64,000 nt of DNA. Source: Alviniconcha marisindica (taxonomy: Eukaryota > Mollusca > Gastropoda > Provannidae). Of this stretch, positions 12,701-24,700 are shown in pieces. The notes beneath the pieces were generated by a model. The model was not told the origin of the DNA and made no database searches. It saw only the letters and a list, made by a program, of their open reading frames with translations. Numbering within the stretch: the stretch's first letter is position 1; every line of letters begins with the position of its first letter. The position numbers and the translations under genes are program-made. The DNA lies in the NCBI GenBank assembly GCA_018857735.1, contig JABMCL010000020.1, forward strand, positions 135,001 to 199,000. The letters run 5' to 3'.

Positions 12701-15700
12701 TGAACACTTGATGGAAGAACAATGCACGTGATGAAAAAAAAGAAGCAATCACAGAAATGTCTAAATACACAACATGGCCATCTGCCTTCCCTATCTGTAC
12801 AGTAACACGCCAAACATACAAATAACAGGACACATTGCAAATGGCAGAGGCCACTGCACACTGCAGAGGCTGTTTTGTGATGAAGTTTTCATCACACACA
12901 TACACACTGCTCAGCATTTTCTTTGTCCCCTTTTCAAACACTTGAATTCTCTAGGTGTAGTCACACAAGTTTGCACCTTTTTTTGTTTACACACGGTGTG
13001 ACAGTACGCTGTGCAGTGATACTTTCATCAGTGTCACAACTGTATATGCCCGACAACAGGGTTAGAACTGCCACCAGGAAAAGGTCAGCTGTTGTTGCTG
13101 TAGCATCATCAGACAGCCAGTGAGAGTACATGTTGGACCCTGCACTGGAGGAGTAGATGCACTCTGACTGTTCAGTAAGTAACAGCATCTTGTTTTCAGT
13201 CATAAAGAGTGCTATCATCATGCTACAAAGGGACACACTTTCAAGTTTAGGTTCTATGTTACTATGTGGGACTAAATGTGACGAAAGCTGATACCACAAA
13301 AACCAGTATTATGCTTGTAGTTGTACATTCATAGACCGCCACTTTAAATCCTGTTCATTGTGTGTCAGTTTTCTGCATCTTTTAACTAATGTATTTTTGA
13401 CGTTTTCTGTGGTTTTTACGTGAATCTACATACTGCATTTCTGAGTTTTATTTGTCCTTTTCATAATTTCAGCTACTTTAAAAAAAATTTAAATATCTAG
13501 TCACACATGTTTGTAACATTTCTTTCTGGGTTTATAATCTCCAAGTTCAGTAAAAAAATTACCACAGAACTTCAGTCTATACACTGTCACAACTGTATAT
13601 GCCCGACAACAGGGTTAGAACTGCCATCAGGAAAAGGTCAGCTGTTGTTGCTGTAGCATCATTAGACAGCCAGTGAGAGTACATGTTGGACCCTGCACTA
13701 GAGGAGTAGATGCATTACAAAAAACAAAAAAATCCCCCTTGTCTTGAAGAGTTCTAACATGCTACAAAGGGACACACTTTCAAGTTTAGGTTCTATGTTA
13801 CTATGTATGACTAAATGTGGTGAAAGCTGGTATCTTCATATCTGTCACAAAAACAAGTATTATGCTTGTAGTTGCACATTCATAGACCACCACTTTAAAT
13901 CCTGTTCATTGTGTGTCAGTTTTCTGCATCTTTTAACTAATGTATGTTTGACGTCTTCTGTGGTTTTTATGTGAATCTACATGCTGCACTTCTGAGTTTT
14001 ATTTGCCCTTTTCATAATTTCAACTACTTGATTTAAAAAAAAATAATCTAGTCACATATGTTTCTAACATTTCTTTCTGGGTTCATAATCTCCAAGTTCA
14101 GTAAATTTGTTACCACAGAACTTCAGTCTATACATTGTCACAACTGTATATGCCTGACAACACGGTTAAAACTGCCACCAGGAAAAGGTCAGCTGTTGTT
14201 GCTGTAGCATCATTAGACAGCCAGTGAGAGTATATGTTGGACCCTGCACTGGAGGAGTAGATGCATTACAAAAAACAAAAAAAATCCCCTCAGTTTATAC
14301 AAAGGTTAGTTCTTGGCTCATTTGAACTTCTTTAACACAACCTCAAAGCACAAGTTGCTAACTAAATCAAAAGTAAAAAGCTAAATCATAGTTCTGGACA
14401 GAGCAGTTGACAGATATGGGTGTCCCTTGTGATAAAATGTCAGACCCACATATTCAAAATGTACTCAAATAGGCAAACCAAATGACTGGATCAATAAAAA
14501 AAATTATTCTAAGGCATTAAATTTATATTGTGTTGGGTGTGTTTGCTAAATCAGGCATTGGAGTAAATGCAAATATCTTCTAGAAAGATGGATCTTCTGT
14601 TATAACTGTTTTTACAATGTGAAAACCAAGAAGACACTCCCACAAAACTTCTGACAATTCTTCCCCATCTCCGTATTGGTGTAGGATGACTGGATTAGTT
14701 AGATTCATTGTCCCAGCTGTTTATGCCCAACACTAGGTAGCCAGCTGGCATCAGGAAAAGGTACGCTGGTGTTGCTGTTGCACTGTTTGGCTACCACTAC
14801 AGGTATGGAACCGGGAGTGGAGGAGTTGGTGCTTAGGACAAAACATCTGCAAGTATCCTGCGGATGGGGATATACTGCTCCAACTAGACTGCCACCAGCT
14901 GTACCTTTGATTTCTGTCTCTGTGAACTGCTCTCTTGTGTTGTAACAGGTAGCAACTGAACTGACTTTGCCAGTAGGGTCCTCTTATACTGAAGTAACAT
15001 AATGTCAGCATCATTTCTAACAACTATCAAGGACTAATTTCAAGGACTTTCAAGACCTTAAATGAGAGGCTTTCAAAACCCAGACTTTCAAGCACTCTTA
15101 TGAACCCTGTAGGAAGGCACCAATTATATGATCAGGAACGCCACATTTTATTTTTTTTGCATACTTTTTCTCTCTCCTGTTTTTGTATTGTAAGATGTTT
15201 GTAATGAATTTGTAGCAATTAAGATGTTTGTAGTAATTATATAAAAAAGATCAGGAACACCAGCAGCAGGCAAAACACACAAAGCAACAATCTGACCTAG
15301 ATCAGGCATAGAAGAGGAAACCTTCTCAGCAGAGGGGTCCACTGTGCCTGCACTACCCCACCACAGGGATCCTCCAGCAAAGCAGCACAGGAGCTACAGT
15401 GCTAATGTGCAACAGTTGCCCGCTGTGGACCAGAGACCAGGTGTCTGCTATGAGTGTACACTGCACTTACCATAGCACCAGTGGCACAGGCCATGTCTGC
15501 CAGGGTGTTCTTGCGGTTGTCTCCAAAGCCTGGTGCTTTCACAGCCACCACCTGCAGGCCAACCTTGATCCTAACAAAGATTCAAAGTCTGATTTTAGAA
15601 CCAATACTGTTGCTGTCTTTTAATTCGCTTTTCAACCTTTTGTTGGTCTGTTTTCAACCTCAAATGTCCCAAACAGTCAATGTTCATTCTAGAAAACACT

Positions 15701-18700
15701 ACCACCTGCAGGCCAACCTTGATCCTAGCAAAGATTCAGTCTGATTACAGAACAAATACTGTCACCGTCCTTTAACTTGCTTTTGTCGGTAGTTTTTAAC
15801 CTTAAATGTCCCAGGGAACATTCATTCTTGAAAACACAACCACCTGCAGAACCAATACTGTCAGTCTTTTAACTTTCTCATGTTGGTCTGTTTTCAACCT
15901 TGAAAGACCCAAACAATAAACATTTATTCTAGAAAACAAGCAGGCAATATGACTAAGTGCCAAAAGGTGGGTCTGCAATGGGTGACTTGGTTGTGCTGAG
16001 AATAAAAGATGTTTAAACAAATATTTTGTCATTAGTGTGGGTTGAATGTGTGTGAAAATGAACGAGGATATAGTTGAAATAATAGCAGCAGAAATTTTGA
16101 AGCGGTTTGGGAAATATGTCCGTTAAAGTGTGATTTTACTGCTGAAATTCAACCACGAAAAGCGGACAGTGGCACAGAGCCCGTTTCTGTCGGCGTGGTT
16201 TGGTTAAAGAAAACAAGGAAAAGTTATATTTTTCACATCTGTTATGTTCGCGAAAGATCGTTTTACAAGATCCATGCATCAGAAAAACTTCCAACAAATT
16301 ATGCTTTTGCAAAAAGCATATCGAACTTTATTTGATCGGACGTCATCTGTGTCGTAATACGAAACGCGAACTTTCGACAACAGACTAAAAACAACTCTGA
16401 CCCCTGACATGAGCGGAAGTGACGTCATATGCACATCAGACTCACGGTCAATCACTCAGCAGCTTTGAAAAGATTTAACCAAACAACTTTTGTTACATTA
16501 ACAAAATTTGCCAATCCTCAAATATTGTCGTAAGATATGACGTCCGACTATCTAACAAGTTGTGAGCGAAAAACAAAACATTATAGGTTTACACTTGTCA
16601 ACAATCACGAAGGTACCATGTGACACTTCCCGGTCACATTTGATTTGAATGGCGTCGAAGGAATCTTCTGCTGCGAACATTGAAAGGTACGTCGCAATTA
16701 TTATCGTGAGGCTGACGTCCGACCATTCTTGACGTCCGATCACAATTTTACACCGTTTATTTTATTAAATCAGCTAGTTAATAGTTATTTAGATGATCTT
16801 TTGTGTTCAGGTTAGAGCGCAATAGGACGAAGTGTCGTTTTTACGCAACGGGTGAGATTGGCGGTGGCTGACGTTGTGCTGGTATCGCAATGAAGAATTA
16901 TATTGCAGCATGAGCTCTTGCTGTAATTTGGACGTCCGATCACCATGTGGCGTAAAACTAACTTCCAGTTGCACAGGGCAGACATTTGTGAAATATGACA
17001 GTTGCCATCCCAACATTGCATAGCGCTTCGTTTGACAAGATCGACCTGTGAAATCGGGGACGGCCAGTAATAACATTAAAAAAAATATTTAAAAATTACG
17101 AGGATTAAGTCGGTCGGACGTCAGGGTTACCCCAAAATTTGGTGTTGATGACATTTGACACCTTTTTGTTTAAGTTTTGTAAGGCTAATGACTCTTTCAT
17201 TTACTGATGGTTTAGTAAGTACTCCTAGACTTTTTATTTTGCTTGTTTGGTTTTAGTTTAGGTTTGATACTTTTAATTTTATTGAATTATTCATTGTATT
17301 TTATGGATACATTATGTTTGTGGATAGGAATTTTTGTTGATGATGTTTCTCATGTTGGTTGTTATTGTCTTATTATTTCAGACCAATAACTGCTGACATG
17401 ACCAGGAGTAGGACAAAATTGCCCCTGCTATGAGTATGACCTTGATCATCAACTCCTCATTCAGTAGCAGCACTGTGCCTGAAGATTGGAGAACCACACT
17501 TATCACACCTGTCTTTAAGAATGCTACCATTCAAAAAAGTTCTGACCAATTTCCTTCACAAGTGTCATCTGCAACTAGTGCAAGATCCTCGCATATTGTC
17601 ATCAGTAGCATCATGCACTAAGACAACATCATCATAGCTCCTGAACAACATGGCTTCAGATGTGGTTACTCATGAATGTGAAACCCAACTCCTTGGCCTA
17701 ATCACTAAAATCAGTGAACTCATGCATGACTTTCAGGCAGGGAAACTGGTAAACCTTGTGGGCTGGACTTCTCCAAGGCCTGCTTCACAAGTTGTCCCAT
17801 TATGGGATCACCGGTAGAACAAACACATGGATCAAGAGCTTCCTGAGAGATCAACAAGCTGTCATGTTGATGGTATGAAGTCGAACTTTGTCCCATGGGA
17901 CTCAGAGGTGCCTTAAGGCAGTGTTCTTGGCCCAGAATTGTTTGTCCTATACATCAGTGACCTAGCTGCCACAACAGCCTACCTCCAGACTGAGATTGTT
18001 TGAAGATGACACCATCTGTCAGTGCCCCATCTCCACAGCTGAAGATCAAGCAATACTCCAAAATGATCTAAACAATTTCTGTATGGGTAATGCGAAAGTA
18101 GATGGAACATGTGCTTCTACCCGGACAGATGTGACATCCTAAGTGTTACTAAAAGCAAGAGGAAACACTACCATGCTCTGCATAGCCAGATGCTCAAGTC
18201 AGTCAACAGTACTCACTTCTTGGGTGTCACACTGACCTCAGACGCCACCTGGGAGACACATCAACATCACCAACAAAGCAAGCAGGACCCTGGGTTCTGG
18301 GAAGAACCCTGAAGATCAGCACCTCTTTAATAAAAGGCAAGGCCTACAAGGCAGTTGTCACACCAGTCCTGGAATATGCGAGCTCTATCTGGCACCCAAA
18401 CAACAACCTGATCAACCGCCTAGAGTCTGTACAGCAAAAGGCAGCATGGTAGACACCACAGAGATGCTGCAGGATATCCAGTGTCAACAACATGCTGACT
18501 GGCTGACTAGGCTGACCATATCTCCAACATAGGTGCAGGAAAGCAAGACTGGTGAACTTTTATAACTTCCACCATCACCATGGCTCCATAGCCACTGACA
18601 CCAAGTGAATAACAGGTGACTATCCCAGTATCACAGGAGCCCATCATTCCCATTCCTGTTATACCCAGTGCCCTCCTGTCAAGTGTCATACTGACTACAG

Positions 18701-21700
18701 GAAATTCTTCTTTTTCCCAACGCAATCAAGGATTGGAATGACCTCACTGAGGATGTGGCTGCTGTGCCCACCCTTGAGACTTTTTGTTCACGTCTTCCAA
18801 AATCAGTACCTTTGGAGTAGGCCATGCCCCCCAAGTAAGTAGTGTTGATGATGGCTAGGGCTAGGGCTGTGCCGGTCAGGGTTTTCCCCCGGCAAGCAGC
18901 TGGATTGACCTAGTTGGAGATGTGACAATGACATACAAAAAATTCAGTGTTGTTTCATGTTTGTTTGTAAGAGTTTTTCTTTTTCATAGTGCTGTGCTGT
19001 TTGGTGTGCTTTCTCTTGAAACATTCAAGGTGCAGTTTCTTTTTATACTGTAGGAGGTGGTATGGTGTTTTAGACTTCTGTTAAATGTTGTTGTTTTGAC
19101 TGAAGTATGAGATAGCCAGTCGGAAGTGCTCAACAGGGTTACAATGCTATAATTACAAGCCAGTTGTATGTAATGCCTATCAAAAAGGAAGTTGCATGCA
19201 GTACTCTGGATCTAAGTACATACTACTTTACTACATTATGTGTATTTTTATAGCTGAAGAGAAAGTTTAATGTTGTACGGTCAAGTCTTATGACTGTCGC
19301 AAGCTGATGTTCGACATTTTATGATTCTGCAGTAAAACAAAGCCAACAATCATAAGTTGAATGTAGCACTGTGTTTAAATATATGTTTTACATTTGTAGT
19401 TGAAGAGAAATGTAGAATCTTCAATAATTATTGCACTGTCAAGTCACATTTATGACATTGTCATACTTTGCTGTAATGCTGATGTTCGACACTTTGTGTA
19501 GTTTTTTTGTGCTATGTCAAGAAAAGAAACAAATTCCTAAAAACTGACTTTCCAGTGTGTCTGTTACCTACGCTAGAATGTCTGAATGGCAGAATGGATG
19601 AAACTTTGTGTTTTTGTTGTCAGAAAGAAAAGGTAAAATATTTAATTATGTCGGATGTCAGGTATTGCGACAAACAGTACATGTCAATATTTTTGTAAGA
19701 AGTCAGGCTGCAATAAATTTATTTGAAAATACTTATGAGGACCTCCTTAATCTGTTTAAAGTGGTTGGGAATAAAAATAATAATTTACCAGCCATACAGT
19801 AGCACTTTTGTGTTGCAATCCCTGACATCCGACATAACACACTTTTCATCTTTTAAAGCTCGTTTTCTCAAAAACTAATAAAGTCATTATCTTCCACTTT
19901 GAAGTGATGATTACCAATATAGTAAACATTCTAAAAACCTACTTCTTTTTACTTTATTTCATACTTTTTTTCTGACCTACTGTGTCCTCTTTTCATGCAC
20001 ACCTTTTGGCACTTAGTCATATATACGATACAGAGTTCTACAAAACAAGAAACAAAAATGGTAAATCATGCACATTAGTTATTTATAACCAAGCCATTAG
20101 GGATGACAGCAACCACACCAGATGACTGTATGACTAGCCACACGTTCTGATCTGTCAAGGGCAAGCAATATGTTGATCACATTTTTTATTTTTTTTAACA
20201 CAACGTCAATGTTGTGTCCTTAAAGTTAAAGAGCCACACATGTACGTACACCAGTACAGGAGGGAAAATCAGGTCAGAAGACTAACAGATGAAGTCCAGC
20301 AGCTCACTCTTCTATAGCATGTATCATGACAGGTGGACTGAATAAGCATCTCTTCAGCTGTACCCTGATGAAGTCTCTCAACCAAAAACAAACGTTTGGC
20401 CGTGCTGCTTGCTGACTTCATTCACGGCAATGTTACTGTTGCACCACAGACAATCTGCTCAACCACATGGATCAGCAGGGGTTTCTGGTGCTATGTCATA
20501 ATCATGATGATGATGATACAAGGACCTCACAATTACCCTGCAAAGCAATGCCAATGGGATGTCACCCATGTGGAATGACGGGTCAAACAATGAACGGTGA
20601 AATTACGACACTGTGTCCACTGCCACGTAGAATTCCAAGCGAAACAGACTTGTTGCACTAGTAGTAGTAGTAGCAGCCATGGTATCTGTGCAGCTGATTT
20701 TTCTCGTTACCGGCCACCTGTCCTTTTTTGTCTCAGCCTATGTTCAGTTTTGTACCCTCCTCCCACCCAACAACAACATTTAGACAAAACGGTTTGGCAC
20801 TGTGACAAAAGGCCCTGTGACAAAAGGGCCTAATCAAGTTAGAAGGTACTGAGCTAGATTAACCAAAATGTTTATTATATAGCATCTACAATAATATATT
20901 AATTACACATCAGCTACACCCCCCCCCCCCCCCCCCCCCCATTTCATGGACAGATCTGAAGGGCTTCCATTCAGCCACCAGCTGCACTGGACTTTATCAC
21001 ACCTGACTGATCCGTGTACAGATATCATACATAAACCATGACGGAAAGCTGCAAACCATGATGGAAAACTAAAAAAGGGAAGTCTACGAACAAAACAGAT
21101 CACTGATACAACAGCAAAGTGACTCTGCAATTTGTACATTTGCTTCTCAGACAAAAAACCGGCTGCCCATGCGACTGTAAGCTGCAACTGTAGCCTGTCC
21201 CTATACCCAGCGCACAACCAAGTGATGCCCAGGGCTGGAGGAAGGGCAGTCAATCTGGCATCGCTTTAAGTCCCACAGCACACCCAGAAGTACAGTGGGG
21301 AAGACAGGATGCTAATGGTGAAATCATCACCAGCTTGAAAATGCTCCCTACTTTGTGCAAAGGGAGTTGTGCCAGAAATAAACATTTTTGATTAATCTAC
21401 GACACGATACAACAATAACGATGGGTGATATCCAGCTTTATCCACTATACTGCAACATCATCCTGACAGCATTGGGTCACAGTAAAGACTTTCTATTTCA
21501 CCTGTTGAGCACCAAGGTGCTGAGAGCCTCTCCATCCACATCCTCAGCAATGATCAGCAGAGGCTTGCGTGCTGTGTTGGCCAACTCAAGGGCCGGGATG
21601 ATGCTCTGGATTGAGGAAACCTTCTTCTCTGACAGCAGCACCAGGGCATCTTGGAACTCACACTTCGCTCCTGCCAACCGTCATAAAAAAGAGATCATAA

Positions 21701-24700
21701 AAGAAAACCTACCAGAGTGCCACATGTTCTTGGAGCTCTTAAAATTGCAACCAAAATTAAAACTAAATTTAAAAAAATTAAGAATAAGGTAACAACTCAA
21801 TTTGAAGGTCCTGTCAAACCATACAGTCATCTGAGGTTAAACACTGTCAAGTCAACACATTTCAGAAGTGAACAACCAGAACTGCGATGTATTTTTTTTT
21901 AAAGTAAAATATTTTTCAAAATACACACAGTTTGACTTTTGCTGGACTGTATTTCACTACAAGGTTCACATAAAATGAGATGTGCAGCTAAATGATCATC
22001 AACAACAACAGACTACCAAAAGCTTCAAACACAGTCATACTCAGGGGCAGAGCTCTTTCTTTAAAAAAAAAAATGTTGCAGCTCAGCCCGCACAAGTGTT
22101 TCAGAATTAATGAAAACTCAGTGCGACTGCAGTGCGTTGGTGTAGCGTCTGCAAGTATCTCCCGTCTGTCATTCACGACAGCAGGTATCCGGTCAGACGC
22201 ACATTTTCTCACCAACATGTACCCAACTAAAGCTAAATGCTAAGCTGTCCCATACTTGTATGTTTACTTTGTCTCTTTGAAAATTATAATGTAACTTGAC
22301 TGTTATGAACACAGTTCCAAAATAGTTGCCTTTTGCGGCACCCCAACACTTAGCCTTCACTAAACAAAGATGACCTCTGGAACACAGAAAGAGAAAATAG
22401 AAATGACAGACATTGCCAGGGTGAATCCACAGATGTGGACACGACTGGAATATGATTTGAAAAGTCAACTCCTCTACAAAACTACATCTTACCCATTCAC
22501 TTTCACCCTGACACAGTCATTTTTATTTTGGCCTGTGTTAAATATGGAGCTAACATTACTACCTACATTATGCCCATCCACACTTAAACAAACATACCCT
22601 TGCTTGTATTGATAAAATAAGGCGAGATGTAGCCCCTGTCAAACTTCATGCCCTCGATGATTTCAAGCTCATCTTTTAATGTCTTTCCATCCTGCAGAAA
22701 GATTTTAACAATGTTTTGTAAATGACACACAAGTACATTCCAAAGAAAAAACCCAAAAGCCCTATCTATCACTAGTATCAGAACATACATCTAGATGTAA
22801 AGCCATATCTACATCTTTTTTACTTTATTAATTTCACTTGTAGTATGAAGCTTTTTCCTATGTCCAATCCATTTTATTCTTAATGTAAAACAAAGTTTCA
22901 AATCTTTTGTCAGTAACATTTACAAAAAGTGTAGCATTGCTAATTTTCAGAGTTGTAACCAAATCTAACAACTCTGAAATGGGTACACATGCTTTTTTCT
23001 AGCACCAAACAGATTCTGACAAAGCACCAGTTACGCAAAGACAGAATTAATGTAAGTGGTGCACATTACCCCCAACATGATCAAATGCTCAGATGACTAA
23101 AAATATTTCTGATATTAGAACATATAATCGTTTCCCTAGAAGTTGAACAAGCTCACCGGGAAGCAATTATGCTTCTTTTCTTCTTTTTTTCCGTCTCAAA
23201 GCATGTATCTAAGAAAACCACGGGATGCTTATAACTTTTCCATGAGTAAAATAATGGAGCAAATTACCTCACTCCAAAACCCATGTCACTTCAAATCATA
23301 CAAATGTCTTTGGTGCTTGCAACACAATAATACAGGGTCATAAAGTATACACTGTACTTTCATTATGGACAAAGAGAGGTAAGCTACCTTGACTGTGATA
23401 ACACCATCACGTCCAATCTTCTTCATGGCACCAGATATCAAGTCTCCCACAGTCTTGTCACCATTGGCGGAGATTGTCGCCACCTAAAGCAGACAAAACT
23501 TCACTGTTCAGCCCTGAAATTCAAATATTTTGCTGCATACAAGCACATGCATTACTGTGCTGGCACGCTTGTGCTTATGTGTACACCTGTACACATGTTA
23601 TTTAATAAAGTATGAATCTACCTGAGGAGCTAAACAAAATACACTCCACAGTACCGAGTAAACAATATGTGTAGCACTGCTAATTTTCAGAGTCATGATG
23701 GAAGAGCACAACTCTGAAATGGGTAAGCAGGCATTTCTCTAGCATCACTGAGATCCTGTCAGAGCAACAGCAAATTCAATGCAAAGACAAGAGCAATAAG
23801 TGATGCAATAAACTACACGTATTTCCTCAAATGTACTTATGCTAAAAACTATGTAAACATCTGTAAAATGTATTTATGCTAAAAACTATGTAAACATCTG
23901 TAACTGTCCGCATAATCGTATTATTACTTAGAATGTTTTTGTTTTTTAATTAAAAAGGGGAGGGGGTGGGAGGCACACCCATAATATCCGTATATTCCCT
24001 ACCTGAGCTATCTCTTCTGGTGTTGTGACTGGTTTGGACATGGCTTTGAGCTGATCAGTCACACACTCCACAGCTAACATCACACCTGAAAACAATCACG
24101 ATGGGGTAAGGCATGACTCAGATACTCGTAGTCCTAAGGATGATTATGACTAGTGATCAAGTTTTGTTTTGTTTTTAACTAAAAATGTTTATTGTATTTA
24201 AAAGAAATGTTTTATTGTATTTATTTAAATCTGATAACCCCCTTGACCATATTTACAACTTTTGAAAATCATTTCCTTCAGAAGAAACAAAAAATAAACG
24301 ACAACTACAAACCCCACATGCAATCAAAAATAAAGGCGGTAGGCATGACCACTTGAGAATGAGATGTCACGTTGTATGCAAATACATATCATGTCCTATT
24401 TCATACGACTTCGCACCTCTCCGGATTTCAATGGGGTTAGCTCCCTTGCTGATTTTCTCAAAGCCTTCCTTGGCAATGGCTCGTGCAAGGACTGTTGCTG
24501 CTGTTGTTCCATCTCCAGCCTCTTCATTGGTGTTGTTGGCAACATCCTGCACCAGCTTGGCTCCAATGTTCTGGTACTTGTCCTTCAACTCTATGCCTTT
24601 AGCCACTGTTACACCATCCTTTGTGATCTTGGGACTGCCCCAGCTTTGTTCCAGGATCACATTCCTTCCCTGCAATCAAACAGAAGACATTTTTTAATTT

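Larger units (their letters stand above)
15950..20019. mobile_element. 4.07-kb terminal-inverted-repeat element with arrayed TGACGTCCGAC motifs
   Basis: The ends are perfect 20-bp inverted repeats: TGACTAAGTGCCAAAAGGTG at 15950-15969 and its complement at 20000-20019. Both are flanked by TA (15948-15949 and 20020-20021), consistent with a TA target-site duplication. The interior holds ten copies of an 11-bp motif close to TGACGTCCGAC in both orientations (see findings) and a nested LINE relic (17390-18960). No convincing transposase is visible; only short open frames such as 16743-16552 (minus) and 19507-19698 (plus), which I do not recognise. It lies wholly within the hspd1 intron between exons 7 and 8. 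The superfamily is uncertain. Confidence 0.7.
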
